A stretch of DNA of 64,000 nucleotides. Origin: Bacteroidetes bacterium HGW-Bacteroidetes-1. Lineage in GTDB: Bacteria; Bacteroidota; Bacteroidia; Bacteroidales; F082. The notes under the pieces were generated by a model, which saw only the letters and a list, made by a program, of their open reading frames with translations, was not told the DNA's origin and made no database searches. Positions 52,647 to 61,809 of this stretch are shown here, in pieces. Position 1 is the first letter of the stretch. Each line of letters starts with the position of its first letter. The stretch is taken from positions 1-64,000 of the forward strand of contig PHDU01000004.1 of assembly GCA_002842755.1 (NCBI GenBank), given 5' to 3'. The position numbers were made by a program, and so were the translations under genes.

Positions 52647-53078
52647 TTATTTTCCGGTATGGCCAAAACCTCCGCTTCCGCGAAGTGTCTCAGACAATAC
52701 TTCCACGTCAAGCCAGTTGGCTTGTTCGTGTTTGCTGATGATCATCTGAGCAACACGGTCTCCATTGTTGATTATGAAATCCTGATCAGAAAGATTGATG
52801 AGGATTGCCTTAATTTCTCCGCGGTAGTCGGCATCTATGGTACCGGGGCTGTTAAGTACTGTTACACCATTTTTTATTGCCAAGCCACTTCGGGGTCTTA
52901 TCTGAGCCTCAAAACCCATTGGAAGTTCAATGAAAAGTCCTGTTGGAACAAGGGCTCGTTGCAGAGGTTTCAAAGTAATGGGTTCATGAAGGCTGGCACG
53001 TATATCCATCCCTGCCGAAGCTGTCGTTTCATAGGCAGGCAGGTGGTTTCCTGAGTTATTTACAATCTTTATCTGCAT
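52647..53078 (-). CDS. dut: Deoxyuridine 5'-triphosphate nucleotidohydrolase (dUTPase)
   Basis: 143-aa trimeric dUTPase that keeps uracil out of DNA and supplies dUMP. All five family motifs are present in order: [11 protein letters not shown] (1), [12 protein letters not shown] (2), [11 protein letters not shown] (3), GDRVAQMII (4) and the C-terminal P-loop-like [10 protein letters not shown] (5). The ATG at 53078 ([10 protein letters not shown]) is chosen because an exact -7 box at 53102-53109 overlaps the alternative start at 53102. First gene of the leftward five-gene operon ending with the EnvC-like gene. Confidence 0.97.
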   Translation of the reverse strand: MQIKIVNNSGNHLPAYETTASAGMDIRASLHEPITLKPLQRALVPTGLFIELPMGFEAQIRPRSGLAIKNGVTVLNSPGTIDADYRGEIKAILINLSDQDFIINNGDRVAQMIISKHEQANWLDVEVLSETLRGSGGFGHTGK

Positions 53079-53101
53079 GGTAAAATATATCAAATAAGTC
53101 A

Positions 53102-53109
53102 CAAAAATA
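53102..53109 (-). promoter_or_regulatory. -7 element of the dut operon
   Basis: TATTTTTG on the minus strand is an exact TAnnTTTG match 24 nt upstream of the dut ATG at 53078. It decides the start of dut and probably drives all five genes down to 47707. Confidence 0.6.
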
Positions 53110-53290
53110 AGGAATTTTATGGTCTGAAGAGATTGTTTCTAATGGGCAGACTGAGAGGGACTGTCATACAGTTTTTAAAAAAAGGAATTTTAAACAAGTG
53201 TAGTATACTTCAAATTAATTTAAAAACATTCTAAATTAGAATCATTTGAACTCAAATTGATTGAAAGCCTAATAATATTTTTAATTTTAT

Positions 53291-53428
53291 ATGCCTAATC
53301 ATGACGTCTTAAACTTTATGAAAGATGAATTACCTGAAAACAAAACAAAAAAACTCCATTTCAAATTGGCTAACTTTTCAATTTTCAAGGACAAAATTTG
53401 GCAGATATTTTACTCAAGACCATCCTGA
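53291..53428 (+). CDS. Possible small protein, 45 aa
   Basis: An ATG-initiated frame of 45 codons in the 463-bp gap between dut and the STAS gene. The composition is protein-like, with many Lys, Asn and Phe and a C-terminal part KDKIWQIFYSRPS. There is no recognised domain, no membrane helix and no clear ribosome-binding site. The rest of the gap is AT-rich and holds no clear promoter for the STAS gene. Chance open frames of this length are common at this base composition, so the call is weak. Confidence 0.2.
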   Translation: MPNHDVLNFMKDELPENKTKKLHFKLANFSIFKDKIWQIFYSRPS

Positions 53429-53541
53429 ATGTAGTGGTATTCTCTTTCATGTTTTTATCTTTTCTAATAAATTGGACCTCATCATTCTGTAAAACGATTT
53501 CAAAAATTCAATTTAACGCAAATTAATTTCATCTAAAAATT

Positions 53542-53868
53542 ATGAATGTTCAGATTACCAACTCCGAAAATTACACAATTATCAAGGTTCAAGGTCGGAT
53601 TGACACCATTACGGCTACAGATTTTGAAGCAAAAGTTATGACAACCCTTGAACAAAGTAAAAAGCTTGTAATTAATTGTAGTGAACTCGATTACATTAGC
53701 AGTTCAGGTTTGCGCGTATTTTTACTGACGCAAAAAAAGATCAATGCTGCTGGCGGCACTCTTAAGCTTTGTTGTTTGCAGCCTACCATCAAAGAAATAT
53801 TTGATATTTCTGGATTCTCGACCATTTTTTCAATTTATTCCGACCAGGAATCGGCTACAAATCCCTGA
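53542..53868 (+). CDS. STAS-domain anti-sigma factor antagonist
   Basis: 108-aa single STAS domain of the SpoIIAA/RsbV type. The strand-helix pattern is intact, and KLVINCSELDYISSSGLRVF (about 45-65) includes the serine pair that partner kinases phosphorylate. Unphosphorylated STAS proteins bind an RsbW-type kinase and release whatever that kinase sequesters. A matching RsbW-like kinase is encoded at 61810-62235, at the far end of the same plus-strand run. No PP2C phosphatase is seen between them. The PrsW gene starts 27 nt downstream. Confidence 0.95.
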   Translation: MNVQITNSENYTIIKVQGRIDTITATDFEAKVMTTLEQSKKLVINCSELDYISSSGLRVFLLTQKKINAAGGTLKLCCLQPTIKEIFDISGFSTIFSIYSDQESATNP

Positions 53869-53895
53869 TATACTGACTAATAAATATGTTTCTGA

Positions 53896-54891
53896 ATGGA
53901 GATAATTTTCAGCTTACTACCCGTTCTGATCTTTCTAATTTGTTTATATCTGCTGGATAGTTTTAAACTTGTCAGCAGTAAAATGCTCATTATATGTTTA
54001 GTATGGGGTGTGGTAGCTGCATTGATTTCCTATTACACAAACACCTGGCTAAGTAAACAGTTTTCTCTTGATTACTCTGTATTCAGTAAATATGTTGCAC
54101 CACTAAATGAAGAGTTCGTTAAAGCTGTCTTTATAATTTATCTGATCAGCCGCCAAAAGATTGGTTTTTCTGTTGATGCTGCGATCTACGGATTTGCGGC
54201 CGGTGCTGGTTTTGCACTTGCTGAAAATATTGTTTATCTTATAAGGCTAATGAATGAACCGGAAATAGTGATATGGATTATAAGAGGATTTGGGACAGCC
54301 ATGATGCATGGCGGCTGTACAGCAATATTTTCGATGCTTCTAATTGGTGGGGTTCAACGTGAAAAACCTTTAGCATTGGCTTTTTTCCCAAGTTTAGCAG
54401 CGGCATACCTCCTTCATAGCGGGTTCAACCATTTTTTCTTAAACCCTTATCTTCAAACCGTTCTCATTTTTGTCATTCTGCCCGTTGTGTTTACAATTGT
54501 ATTTCAGAAAAGTAATTCGGTTTTGCAGGACTGGCTTGAGATAGAGTTCAGCAATGAAGTTGAGTTGCTGAGGATGATCAAACAGGGTAGCTTTACTTCA
54601 ACCAAAGCCGGTGATTATCTTATTAGCTTAAAAAAGCATTTCGATGCTGAGATGATTTTAGACCTTTATTGCTACATCAGCTTATATCTTGAACTTTCAA
54701 TAAAAGCCAAACGAAATCTCATGTTGAAAGAGAATGGATTTGCGGTGATTGAAGAGCCTGATATTATGGAAAAATTGAATGAACTTCAGCAACTTCGGAA
54801 GCAAATTGGCAAATTAGGTGAGCTGGCAATGCAGCCTCTTGTTCGGATGAAACACCGTGAACTATGGAAATTGAATCAATTGAGAAATTAA
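53896..54891 (+). CDS. PrsW-family intramembrane metalloprotease
   Basis: 331-aa membrane protein whose first 210 residues hold about seven helices. PrsW motifs are present: the paired glutamates of EEFVKA (Glu72-Glu73, Lys76), GAGFALAENIVY with Glu110, and histidines in MMHGGCTAIF (His138) and LLHSGFNHF (His174, His179). In Bacillus PrsW cuts the membrane anti-sigma factor RsiW to release sigma-W. Here the next two genes are an ECF sigma factor and a membrane-anchored candidate anti-sigma factor, so a similar job is plausible. A cytoplasmic C-terminal extension of about 120 residues, helical and charged, is not part of the standard family. Confidence 0.9.
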   Translation: MEIIFSLLPVLIFLICLYLLDSFKLVSSKMLIICLVWGVVAALISYYTNTWLSKQFSLDYSVFSKYVAPLNEEFVKAVFIIYLISRQKIGFSVDAAIYGFAAGAGFALAENIVYLIRLMNEPEIVIWIIRGFGTAMMHGGCTAIFSMLLIGGVQREKPLALAFFPSLAAAYLLHSGFNHFFLNPYLQTVLIFVILPVVFTIVFQKSNSVLQDWLEIEFSNEVELLRMIKQGSFTSTKAGDYLISLKKHFDAEMILDLYCYISLYLELSIKAKRNLMLKENGFAVIEEPDIMEKLNELQQLRKQIGKLGELAMQPLVRMKHRELWKLNQLRN

Positions 54892-54925
54892 TTTTAACCA
54901 AATACCAACTTTTTGGATAGCATAA

Positions 54926-55522
54926 ATGTACTTTGTGAAAAAGGATGAAAACATAGAAAAAAGAACCTTGCAGGATGAAAGCTTCATACTGCTTAATACA
55001 AAAGAGGATCATGAAATAATCAGACGTGTATTGAATGAATCAGTGGATGCTTATGGACTGCTGATAAAAAAGTACCAGGTGCCTGTTTACAATCTTTTTC
55101 TTCGTATGCTTCATGACCGTTATGAAGCTGAAGAGCTTACGCAGGAAACATTTATAAAAGCTTACGAAGCCCTTCATTCATTCCGTTTTGAGTATCGTTT
55201 TTTCAGTTGGTTGTATCGTATTGCAGTTAATCTGGCTTTAAATAACTTAAAAAAACAAAGAAAATTTGTTGGTATTGAACACCTTAAAAATTCTTCTGAT
55301 GAAAGCAATGAAAAAAATATTGAAAGTGACGCAAATCTTAGAATTGCTGTTGACCAGTTAAAAGAGCGCTTCAGGACCGTGTTGGTATTAAAGTATTACC
55401 AGCAATTATCGTACAAAGAAATTTCATTTGCACTTGACATAACTGAAAAAAAAGTTAGATCACGTCTCTATGATGCAAGGATTCAGCTTAAAGTAATTTT
55501 AGAAAAAATGGGTTACAATTGA
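54926..55522 (+). CDS. ECF-type RNA polymerase sigma factor
   Basis: 198-aa sigma-70 family protein with only regions 2 and 4. Region 2 includes the core-binding block EAEELTQETFIKAYEALHSF and RFFSWLYRIAVNLALN. Region 4 is the helix-turn-helix around LSYKEISFALDITEKKVRSRL. An N-terminal extension of about 25 residues precedes region 2. The gene after it, 31 nt away, encodes a single-span membrane protein with a cytoplasmic N-terminus, as expected for its anti-sigma factor. Confidence 0.95.
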   Translation: MYFVKKDENIEKRTLQDESFILLNTKEDHEIIRRVLNESVDAYGLLIKKYQVPVYNLFLRMLHDRYEAEELTQETFIKAYEALHSFRFEYRFFSWLYRIAVNLALNNLKKQRKFVGIEHLKNSSDESNEKNIESDANLRIAVDQLKERFRTVLVLKYYQQLSYKEISFALDITEKKVRSRLYDARIQLKVILEKMGYN

Positions 55523-55553
55523 TACTATTTGCATTAAAACTAAAGAAAAAACC

Positions 55554-56309
55554 ATGTGGTTCAGTAAAGCAAAATTAAAACGACTTCAAAAAGCCAAAAT
55601 CGAGGGTTACATTACCTCCGAACAGGAGGCTGTGTTGAACAAAATACTGAACAAGTATGAGGCCAGAAGTATAGCTTTTCAGCGTTTGATGGAGATCGAA
55701 AAGCAATTGGAAATGACAAAACCTGAAGATAAGCCGATCGATGTTTCTTCAAACGTGATGCGGCGAATTAAAGCTGATAAAAAAGTGACAAGACCTATCT
55801 TCTCCAATGTTATATTTTCAGGAAATATTTTTAACCCTGTTCCGGTTCGATTTGCAGTAATTATGCTCATTGGAATTTTTATCGGCTCTGCCTTCACATG
55901 GATGTTTACTGCTGAAAAAAATACCACAAATAACCAAGCGCTTGTTGGAAGTTTATCTGCTACATCAGATCAAGCAATTAACTATTCAAACCGAAATAAC
56001 TTAATAAAATTAATCCCCTATCAGATTGGCAACCTTCATTATCTAAATTTTATAGTCTATGCACGTAACGAGATCAACTTTGAAGTAACATTTAATGAAT
56101 CAGATTTTTTACTCACGAAGGCTGACTATGTTGTAACGCAGGGAAACAAATCCTCCAGTTTTAATATTGGATCCATTGGATTTGTTGCCTCAGGGATGAC
56201 TTCTTTTCAGATTATTCTTGAAAAAGCAAACGAAACAAAGGCATCCATCACAGTTACTGCAATGCAGAACCAGTCAATTTTGATCTCTAAACAACTTTTT
56301 CTTGAATAA
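55554..56309 (+). CDS. Membrane-anchored putative anti-sigma factor
   Basis: 251-aa protein of one predicted transmembrane helix (about residues 99-119, FAVIMLIGIFIGSAFTWMF). The N-terminal 95 residues are helical and charged and would face the cytoplasm. The C-terminal 130 residues are beta-rich and periplasmic. I see no HxxxCxxC zinc motif, so it is not a ZAS-type anti-sigma factor. The assignment rests on its position 31 nt after the ECF sigma gene, its topology and the PrsW gene two upstream. No family name is recognised. Confidence 0.7.
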   Translation: MWFSKAKLKRLQKAKIEGYITSEQEAVLNKILNKYEARSIAFQRLMEIEKQLEMTKPEDKPIDVSSNVMRRIKADKKVTRPIFSNVIFSGNIFNPVPVRFAVIMLIGIFIGSAFTWMFTAEKNTTNNQALVGSLSATSDQAINYSNRNNLIKLIPYQIGNLHYLNFIVYARNEINFEVTFNESDFLLTKADYVVTQGNKSSSFNIGSIGFVASGMTSFQIILEKANETKASITVTAMQNQSILISKQLFLE

Positions 56310-56393
56310 AACCAACTTTTTGATGTAAAACCTATAATTCCTAAAAAAGATAGATTGAATAATTCAAAATAATCAAAACTAAAAAATGAAAAA

Positions 56394-57410
56394 ATGAAAA
56401 AGTTAACAATTTTACAAACAGTCTTTGTCGCTGCAATAGCGCTAATTATTGGCTTATTTGTTGGCATTGCCATTAAAAGCACTCCACCACCTGCAGACGA
56501 TCTTGCCGGAACCATTGGAAAAGTGGATCGATACCGCAATGTAAAAATTACCGAGGATGATATTATACTGCGCAATGAGTTGGTTGAAGATACTGTCAAG
56601 CGCGCTCAGTACGAGAAGTATCTTTTGTATCATTACTACCAGTCATTAAAAACATCTTCAGACGTGGATGCAGTTCTTGAAAAAACAACGGCATCATCTG
56701 ACTTTTACAAAACATATTATCCATATGCTGATGCTTTGAAAAGTTTCAAAGTTTTCCTTGAACCAGCTCGTATTGACATTCTGAATGCACTCAACATGAT
56801 CATTGCATTGGATGAAAATGAAAATATTCCGGTGATCGACTATCTTAATAAGGCACAGAACGCCATTGCCCGGATCCGCAACAATGACGCAATTCTGATG
56901 AATTATATGGAGTCCATTGCTTCATTTATTGAGGCAAACCCTGAAGTTAATAATGATGAACTTGCAGACGCGCACGATATTTTAGAATTAAATATCCTGC
57001 AATCAGCCATCCTTACCCAAAACAAACCAATGTTGAGCTACTTAGATAAAAAGAAACTCATGAACGAAAAAGAAGGCATAAAAGAATTGGCTTCTGAAGC
57101 ACAGCTAAGCCTTTATATGCAAGATCAGTTTGCCATGGATGCCGAAAGCATTAATGCAATCAATTCCCAACAATTACAAAGCATAGTATATACGGACATG
57201 AATCAACTGCAAAGTGCTGTCATTGGGAGCATGGAACAATTTAATTCTTTTACAGTGTTCAGTGCAGATGCCATTTCGAGCACATCGGAACTTGGCAATC
57301 AGGAAGCGCTCCAAGATATGCTGAATGATGCCGGAAATCTTGGTACTGGCTTTACCGATATGCCGCAATTAGGGTTCTTTAGGAGTACGGAACAACTCCG
57401 TGCACATTAA
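56394..57410 (+). CDS. Membrane-anchored protein of unknown family, paralogue A
   Basis: 338-aa protein with an N-terminal signal anchor (about residues 6-28) and a mainly helical periplasmic part. It shares most of residues 30-220 with the next gene: GTIGKVDRYRNVKITEDDI is nearly identical in both, as are RNELVEDTVKRAQYEKYLL, YYQSLKTSSDV and EPARIDILNALN. The C-terminal 100 residues differ between the two. I do not recognise a domain. The pair follows the sigma/anti-sigma genes on the same strand, so they may be targets or parts of that system. The ATG at 56394 is used; an ATG 8 nt upstream is out of frame. Confidence 0.85.
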   Translation: MKKLTILQTVFVAAIALIIGLFVGIAIKSTPPPADDLAGTIGKVDRYRNVKITEDDIILRNELVEDTVKRAQYEKYLLYHYYQSLKTSSDVDAVLEKTTASSDFYKTYYPYADALKSFKVFLEPARIDILNALNMIIALDENENIPVIDYLNKAQNAIARIRNNDAILMNYMESIASFIEANPEVNNDELADAHDILELNILQSAILTQNKPMLSYLDKKKLMNEKEGIKELASEAQLSLYMQDQFAMDAESINAINSQQLQSIVYTDMNQLQSAVIGSMEQFNSFTVFSADAISSTSELGNQEALQDMLNDAGNLGTGFTDMPQLGFFRSTEQLRAH

Positions 57411-57512
57411 ACTCATCTTAATTTCTTCAGATGTGGAATAAAGCCAAGCTAAACATTCCCTCTTTTAGAGAATATGATAATCAAAATTAAACCCAATAGT
57501 TAAAACAAAAAT

Positions 57513-58517
57513 ATGAAAAAGTACACCTTTCTTCAAGCCGGTCTTCTGGCAATTATAACTTTGGTGTTAGGTTTATTAATCGGCATGTTCATTCATTATC
57601 CAAAAACAGAAAGTAAAGACCTAACTGGAACCATTCGCAAAGTGGATCGCTACCGAAACGTTCAAATTACTGAAGATGATATTCTTTTGCGCAATGAGCT
57701 GGTTGAAGATACCGTCAAACGTGCACAATACGAGAGGTACCTTTTGTATTATTACTACCAGTCATTAAAAACATCATCCGATGTGGAACAAGTGCTCAAT
57801 AAAACAACCAACGCTGAAGATTTCTATAAAACCTATCAGCCATATATCAATGCCCTGAAAAGCTTTAAGGTTTATCTAGAGCCTGCCCGTATCGATATAC
57901 TGAATGCATTAAACCTCATTCTTTTATTGGACGAAAATGATAAAGTTCCGGTCATTACTTACCTGAATTTTGCACATAATGCAATAGCACGGATCAAAAA
58001 CCACAATTCCATCCTATTGAATTATATGGATGCTCTTGCTTCCTATCTTGAAAATAATGCTGATGAAGCCCATGCCGAACTGGAGGATGCACACGATATT
58101 CTCGCATTAAATGTAATCCAGTCAGCCATTCTTACGCAAAATAAGCCGATTTTGAGCTACCTCGAGAACAAGAAAATGATGAATAATAAAGAGGGAATAA
58201 AAGAATTGTCATCTGATTCACACCTAAAAACAAGCTTTACAGGACAGTTTGTTTTGGATTTCGAAACAATAGGAATAGAGTTTCCAATCATTTGTGATAT
58301 GGAAGAACTGCAATTGACTGTTGGAAGGGATATTGAAAAACTGATAAACTTTTCAGAATCAATGAGCGCTTATTTTGGGCTCAATTCACAAATGAATTGC
58401 ATTTTCGATTTGGGTAGTCAGGAAGCCCTGCAAAACCAGCTGAACGATGCGGATAGTAAACTGGGGACATTTATGAGTACTGAACTATTGAGTGTTGAAT
58501 ATAACAGGTTAATGTAA
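57513..58517 (+). CDS. Membrane-anchored protein of unknown family, paralogue B
   Basis: 334-aa tandem duplicate of the preceding gene, with the same N-terminal anchor (ITLVLGLLIGMFIHY) and the same helical core through about residue 220. The final 100 residues have diverged and contain MEELQLTVGRDIEKLINF where paralogue A has MNQLQSAVIGSMEQFNSF. Both C-termini retain a shared ending around LGSQEALQNQLNDA / LGNQEALQDMLNDA. The 102-nt gap and preserved order suggest a recent local duplication under selection in the core. No function can be assigned. Confidence 0.85.
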   Translation: MKKYTFLQAGLLAIITLVLGLLIGMFIHYPKTESKDLTGTIRKVDRYRNVQITEDDILLRNELVEDTVKRAQYERYLLYYYYQSLKTSSDVEQVLNKTTNAEDFYKTYQPYINALKSFKVYLEPARIDILNALNLILLLDENDKVPVITYLNFAHNAIARIKNHNSILLNYMDALASYLENNADEAHAELEDAHDILALNVIQSAILTQNKPILSYLENKKMMNNKEGIKELSSDSHLKTSFTGQFVLDFETIGIEFPIICDMEELQLTVGRDIEKLINFSESMSAYFGLNSQMNCIFDLGSQEALQNQLNDADSKLGTFMSTELLSVEYNRLM

Positions 58518-58682
58518 TAAACACCATTAAAAATAATGATAGAAAGTTGGTTTTACATCTTCTGAATTATTGCATGCTCTTAAGCAAGCTTCATTTGGTT
58601 TGAAAAAATCAGATTGCATTTTTGACTGCAATGCAGAATTGTTGTTAGAATCAAAAAACTGAACCATGCCAACAAAACATCT

Positions 58683-61634
58683 ATGTTAAAATATATTTGC
58701 ATTCGTATTATATTGTTGCTGTTCCTTTTTTGCGGGACAGCAACGATGCTTTTAGGTCAGAAGATAAGCCGTTTTAAAACCGATGAAATGGAATTGATCT
58801 ATTTTGGGAAGCGATATTCTTACCTGATGCCCCATGTAGCACGAACCTTTCATAACGCGCTTGATTTTCACAAACAACACTGGGACTATGATCACAAGAA
58901 AACTTTTGTGATGCTTACCGATTTTGAAGACGATGGTCATGGAGGCGCCATGGTGATACCTTTCAACATGATTGTGTTAGGCATTTCTCCATTTAATTTT
59001 GCATTTAGCATAACACCTTCCAGCGAGCGATTTCAGTGGCTTTTTGCTCACGAACTTACCCATGTTACCTTAGCCGACAAAGCCAATAAAACAGATATGT
59101 TTTGGCGTAAAGCCCTGTTTGGTAAAGTAAGACGGGATGAAAAAATGCCCCTGACAGCTTTCTGGAGTTACCTTACTGCACCTCGGTGGTATGCCCCACG
59201 CTGGTATCATGAAGGAATTGCCTGCTATCTCGAAACCTGGACCTCGGGGGGGCTTGGCAGGGCATTGGGACCATACGACGAAATGTATTTCCGAAGTATT
59301 ATAAATGAAAAATATCCCCTTTATTCGGTGGTAGGTTTGGAGACAGAGGGATCCACCATTGATTTTCAGGTAGGTGCCAATTCATATTTATATGGAACTC
59401 GTTTTGTTACTTATCTTTCGCAAGCTTACGGTGATGAAAAAGTTAAAGAATTTTATAAAAGAACAAATGACAGCAAGGCCTTTTATGCTGGGCAGTTTCG
59501 AAAAGTTTTTGGGAAACCTGTTCAGGAAGCCTGGGGTGAATGGACCAAATTTGAAAAAGAATTTCAAACCAAGAATCTTGAAACCATCAAAGAATATCCG
59601 TTGACTGCATTCCGACCGATAACACCAGAACCTCTTGGTAGTTTTTCAATCGTTGGCTATGATGCTGAAGAACAAAAAATATATGCTGCTATCAACCATC
59701 CAGGAGATATTTCTATGATTGCTGAATTGGATTTGATATCAGGCGATGTAAAAAAAATCGCAGTACTTGACTCTCCAATGTTGTATTCTGTAACTTTTTT
59801 AGCTTATGATCCGGGGAAGAAACAGATATTTATTACTGAACAAAACAGCAAATTCCGAAGTTTAGTAAAAGTTGATGTGGAATCGGGCAAAAAGGAAACC
59901 CTGATCGGATATTCACGAACAGCGAACCTTGCTTTCAATCCTGTTGACCGCAGCCTTTGGGGTGTTCGACACGACAATGGATATGCAACGCTCGTCAAGA
60001 TTCCTGAGCCCTATACCGAGATTGTTCCCATGTACACGACCGATTTTGGCCGATCCCTGCTCGATCTTGCCGTTTCTCATGATGGTGGCCGTCTCATTGC
60101 CACGCTCACTGGCATTCGTGGCGAGCAATCAATAATTTTGTTCAATCTCAATGATCTTGAAATCGGAGTAAAAACTTTTGAAACGGTATATAAATTGGAT
60201 GACAATACACTTACACAGTTTCGTTTTTCCAATGATGATCGCTATTTAATCGGCACTTCCTATTTTACTGGAGTATCAAATATTTGGAGAATAAATTTGG
60301 AAGATAAGGCTTTTGAATTGCTTTCAAATGATGAAAGTGGGCTTTTCATGCCCCAACAAATAGGTGATGATTCATTGTTTGTACTCAAATTTAACCGCAA
60401 TGGGATGCAACCGGGAATGATTCCTATTCAGGTAATCAATGAAGCCAATTCTATCAATTATCTTGGAAATCTGGCTTATGAAAAAAGTCCGGAAATTGGT
60501 GATTATTCGCTAGCTCCAGCTTCAAGAGTGAATATTGATTCATTGAAAACAGAAGAAGCTTCTTATGTACCTATTAAAAACATGTCGCTTACTGGCGCTT
60601 ATCCTGATATTGCCGGTTATAAGGAAACCGTTGCACTTGGATATCGGCTCAATTGGCGCGACAGAGTTGGATTATCAAATTTGAGTCTGTTTCTTGGCAG
60701 CTCTCCCTGGAGTGCCTATCCAGACAAGCAAAAATTTCATGGTCAGATTCAATGGGATTATTGGTTGTGGAGTTTTAATGCAACTTATAACAAAACCGAT
60801 TTTTACGATATTTTTGGACCTACTAAAAGAAGCAGGGCTGGCTACTCTGTAGGGTTCAGTTATAACAAAAACTTATCCACAAAAGCACCATTTAAGTGGC
60901 ATTATGGATATGGCGTGACACACTATGGCGATTTGGAAGTACTGCCTCAATTTCAGAATGTAGCTTCACCAATAAAAAACTTTCAGAGTCTTTCCGCAGA
61001 ATTTGGGATATCTAAATTACGTCGCACACTTGGCGGCGTAGAAGATGAAAAAGGTTACCTGTGGAATTTGACCGGCTATAGCTATTTTGCGAAAGGAAAC
61101 CTTTATCCCTCAATTATTTCAGAACAGCATATTGGTTTTCTTGTGCCGTTTATTAGAAATACCAGTTTCTGGATTCGAAACAGTATGGGACAGTCATTTG
61201 GCAAGCGTGGTTCATCGTTCTCAACTTTTTATTTTGGTGGTTTCCGAAACAATTATGTTGATTGGCAATCCTCGGATCAATACAGAAAAATTCTTGCTTT
61301 TCCAGGTGTCAACATTGATGAAATAAGTGCTCATAATTTTATTAAAACGATGGGAGAACTCAATCTCAAGCCTATTCGCTTGCGCAATATTGGAACAACC
61401 TGGCTATATCCTACATTTATCAAAGCCTCCTTGTTTGGAACCCATCTTCTACTCAATCCAAATGATGACTTAACTTTAAACAATGTATTCAATGCCGGAA
61501 TGCAGGTTGATCTGGAACTGGTATTATTTTCCTATTTGAAAACAACCTGGTCAGCAGGTTATGCAAGAAAATTTGAAGCTTCATACCTTCCAAAGGAGCA
61601 ATGGATGTTTTCGGTAAAATTATTAGGAAACTGA
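58683..61634 (+). CDS. Exported metalloprotease-propeller-barrel protein
   Basis: 983-aa exported protein with a signal peptide (MLKYICIRIILLLFLFCGTATMLLGQ). A gluzincin-like domain (about 30-300) carries HELTH at 123-127 (FAHELTHVTL), an exact HExxH, with WYHEGIACYLETW downstream as the likely third-ligand glutamate region, as in Peptidase_MA. A TolB-like propeller (about 310-650) follows. The last 300 residues alternate aromatic and polar residues in long strands and end WMFSVKLLGN, consistent with an outer-membrane barrel. A TATATTTG at 58692-58699 inside the signal-peptide codons is judged a chance match, because a start beyond it would lose the signal peptide. Confidence 0.85.
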   Translation: MLKYICIRIILLLFLFCGTATMLLGQKISRFKTDEMELIYFGKRYSYLMPHVARTFHNALDFHKQHWDYDHKKTFVMLTDFEDDGHGGAMVIPFNMIVLGISPFNFAFSITPSSERFQWLFAHELTHVTLADKANKTDMFWRKALFGKVRRDEKMPLTAFWSYLTAPRWYAPRWYHEGIACYLETWTSGGLGRALGPYDEMYFRSIINEKYPLYSVVGLETEGSTIDFQVGANSYLYGTRFVTYLSQAYGDEKVKEFYKRTNDSKAFYAGQFRKVFGKPVQEAWGEWTKFEKEFQTKNLETIKEYPLTAFRPITPEPLGSFSIVGYDAEEQKIYAAINHPGDISMIAELDLISGDVKKIAVLDSPMLYSVTFLAYDPGKKQIFITEQNSKFRSLVKVDVESGKKETLIGYSRTANLAFNPVDRSLWGVRHDNGYATLVKIPEPYTEIVPMYTTDFGRSLLDLAVSHDGGRLIATLTGIRGEQSIILFNLNDLEIGVKTFETVYKLDDNTLTQFRFSNDDRYLIGTSYFTGVSNIWRINLEDKAFELLSNDESGLFMPQQIGDDSLFVLKFNRNGMQPGMIPIQVINEANSINYLGNLAYEKSPEIGDYSLAPASRVNIDSLKTEEASYVPIKNMSLTGAYPDIAGYKETVALGYRLNWRDRVGLSNLSLFLGSSPWSAYPDKQKFHGQIQWDYWLWSFNATYNKTDFYDIFGPTKRSRAGYSVGFSYNKNLSTKAPFKWHYGYGVTHYGDLEVLPQFQNVASPIKNFQSLSAEFGISKLRRTLGGVEDEKGYLWNLTGYSYFAKGNLYPSIISEQHIGFLVPFIRNTSFWIRNSMGQSFGKRGSSFSTFYFGGFRNNYVDWQSSDQYRKILAFPGVNIDEISAHNFIKTMGELNLKPIRLRNIGTTWLYPTFIKASLFGTHLLLNPNDDLTLNNVFNAGMQVDLELVLFSYLKTTWSAGYARKFEASYLPKEQWMFSVKLLGN

Positions 61635-61809
61635 TTTTTTGTATTTTTAATGATCAAAATCTGCAATATTGCATTGGATAGTAAGAAATTAGCCTTGTTT
61701 TGATTTTGTAATACTTCGCATCAAACAAAACTGTAAACAATAAATCTTTCCGAATCCAATCTCTAAATAAAATGAATTAGTTGTGTTTATCAAGATACAA
61801 ACAGCCACA

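Noticed and set aside
58692-58699. TATATTTG resembling a -7 promoter box inside the 5' end of the metalloprotease gene
   Set aside because: No TTTG lies at the right distance, and any start beyond it would remove the signal peptide.
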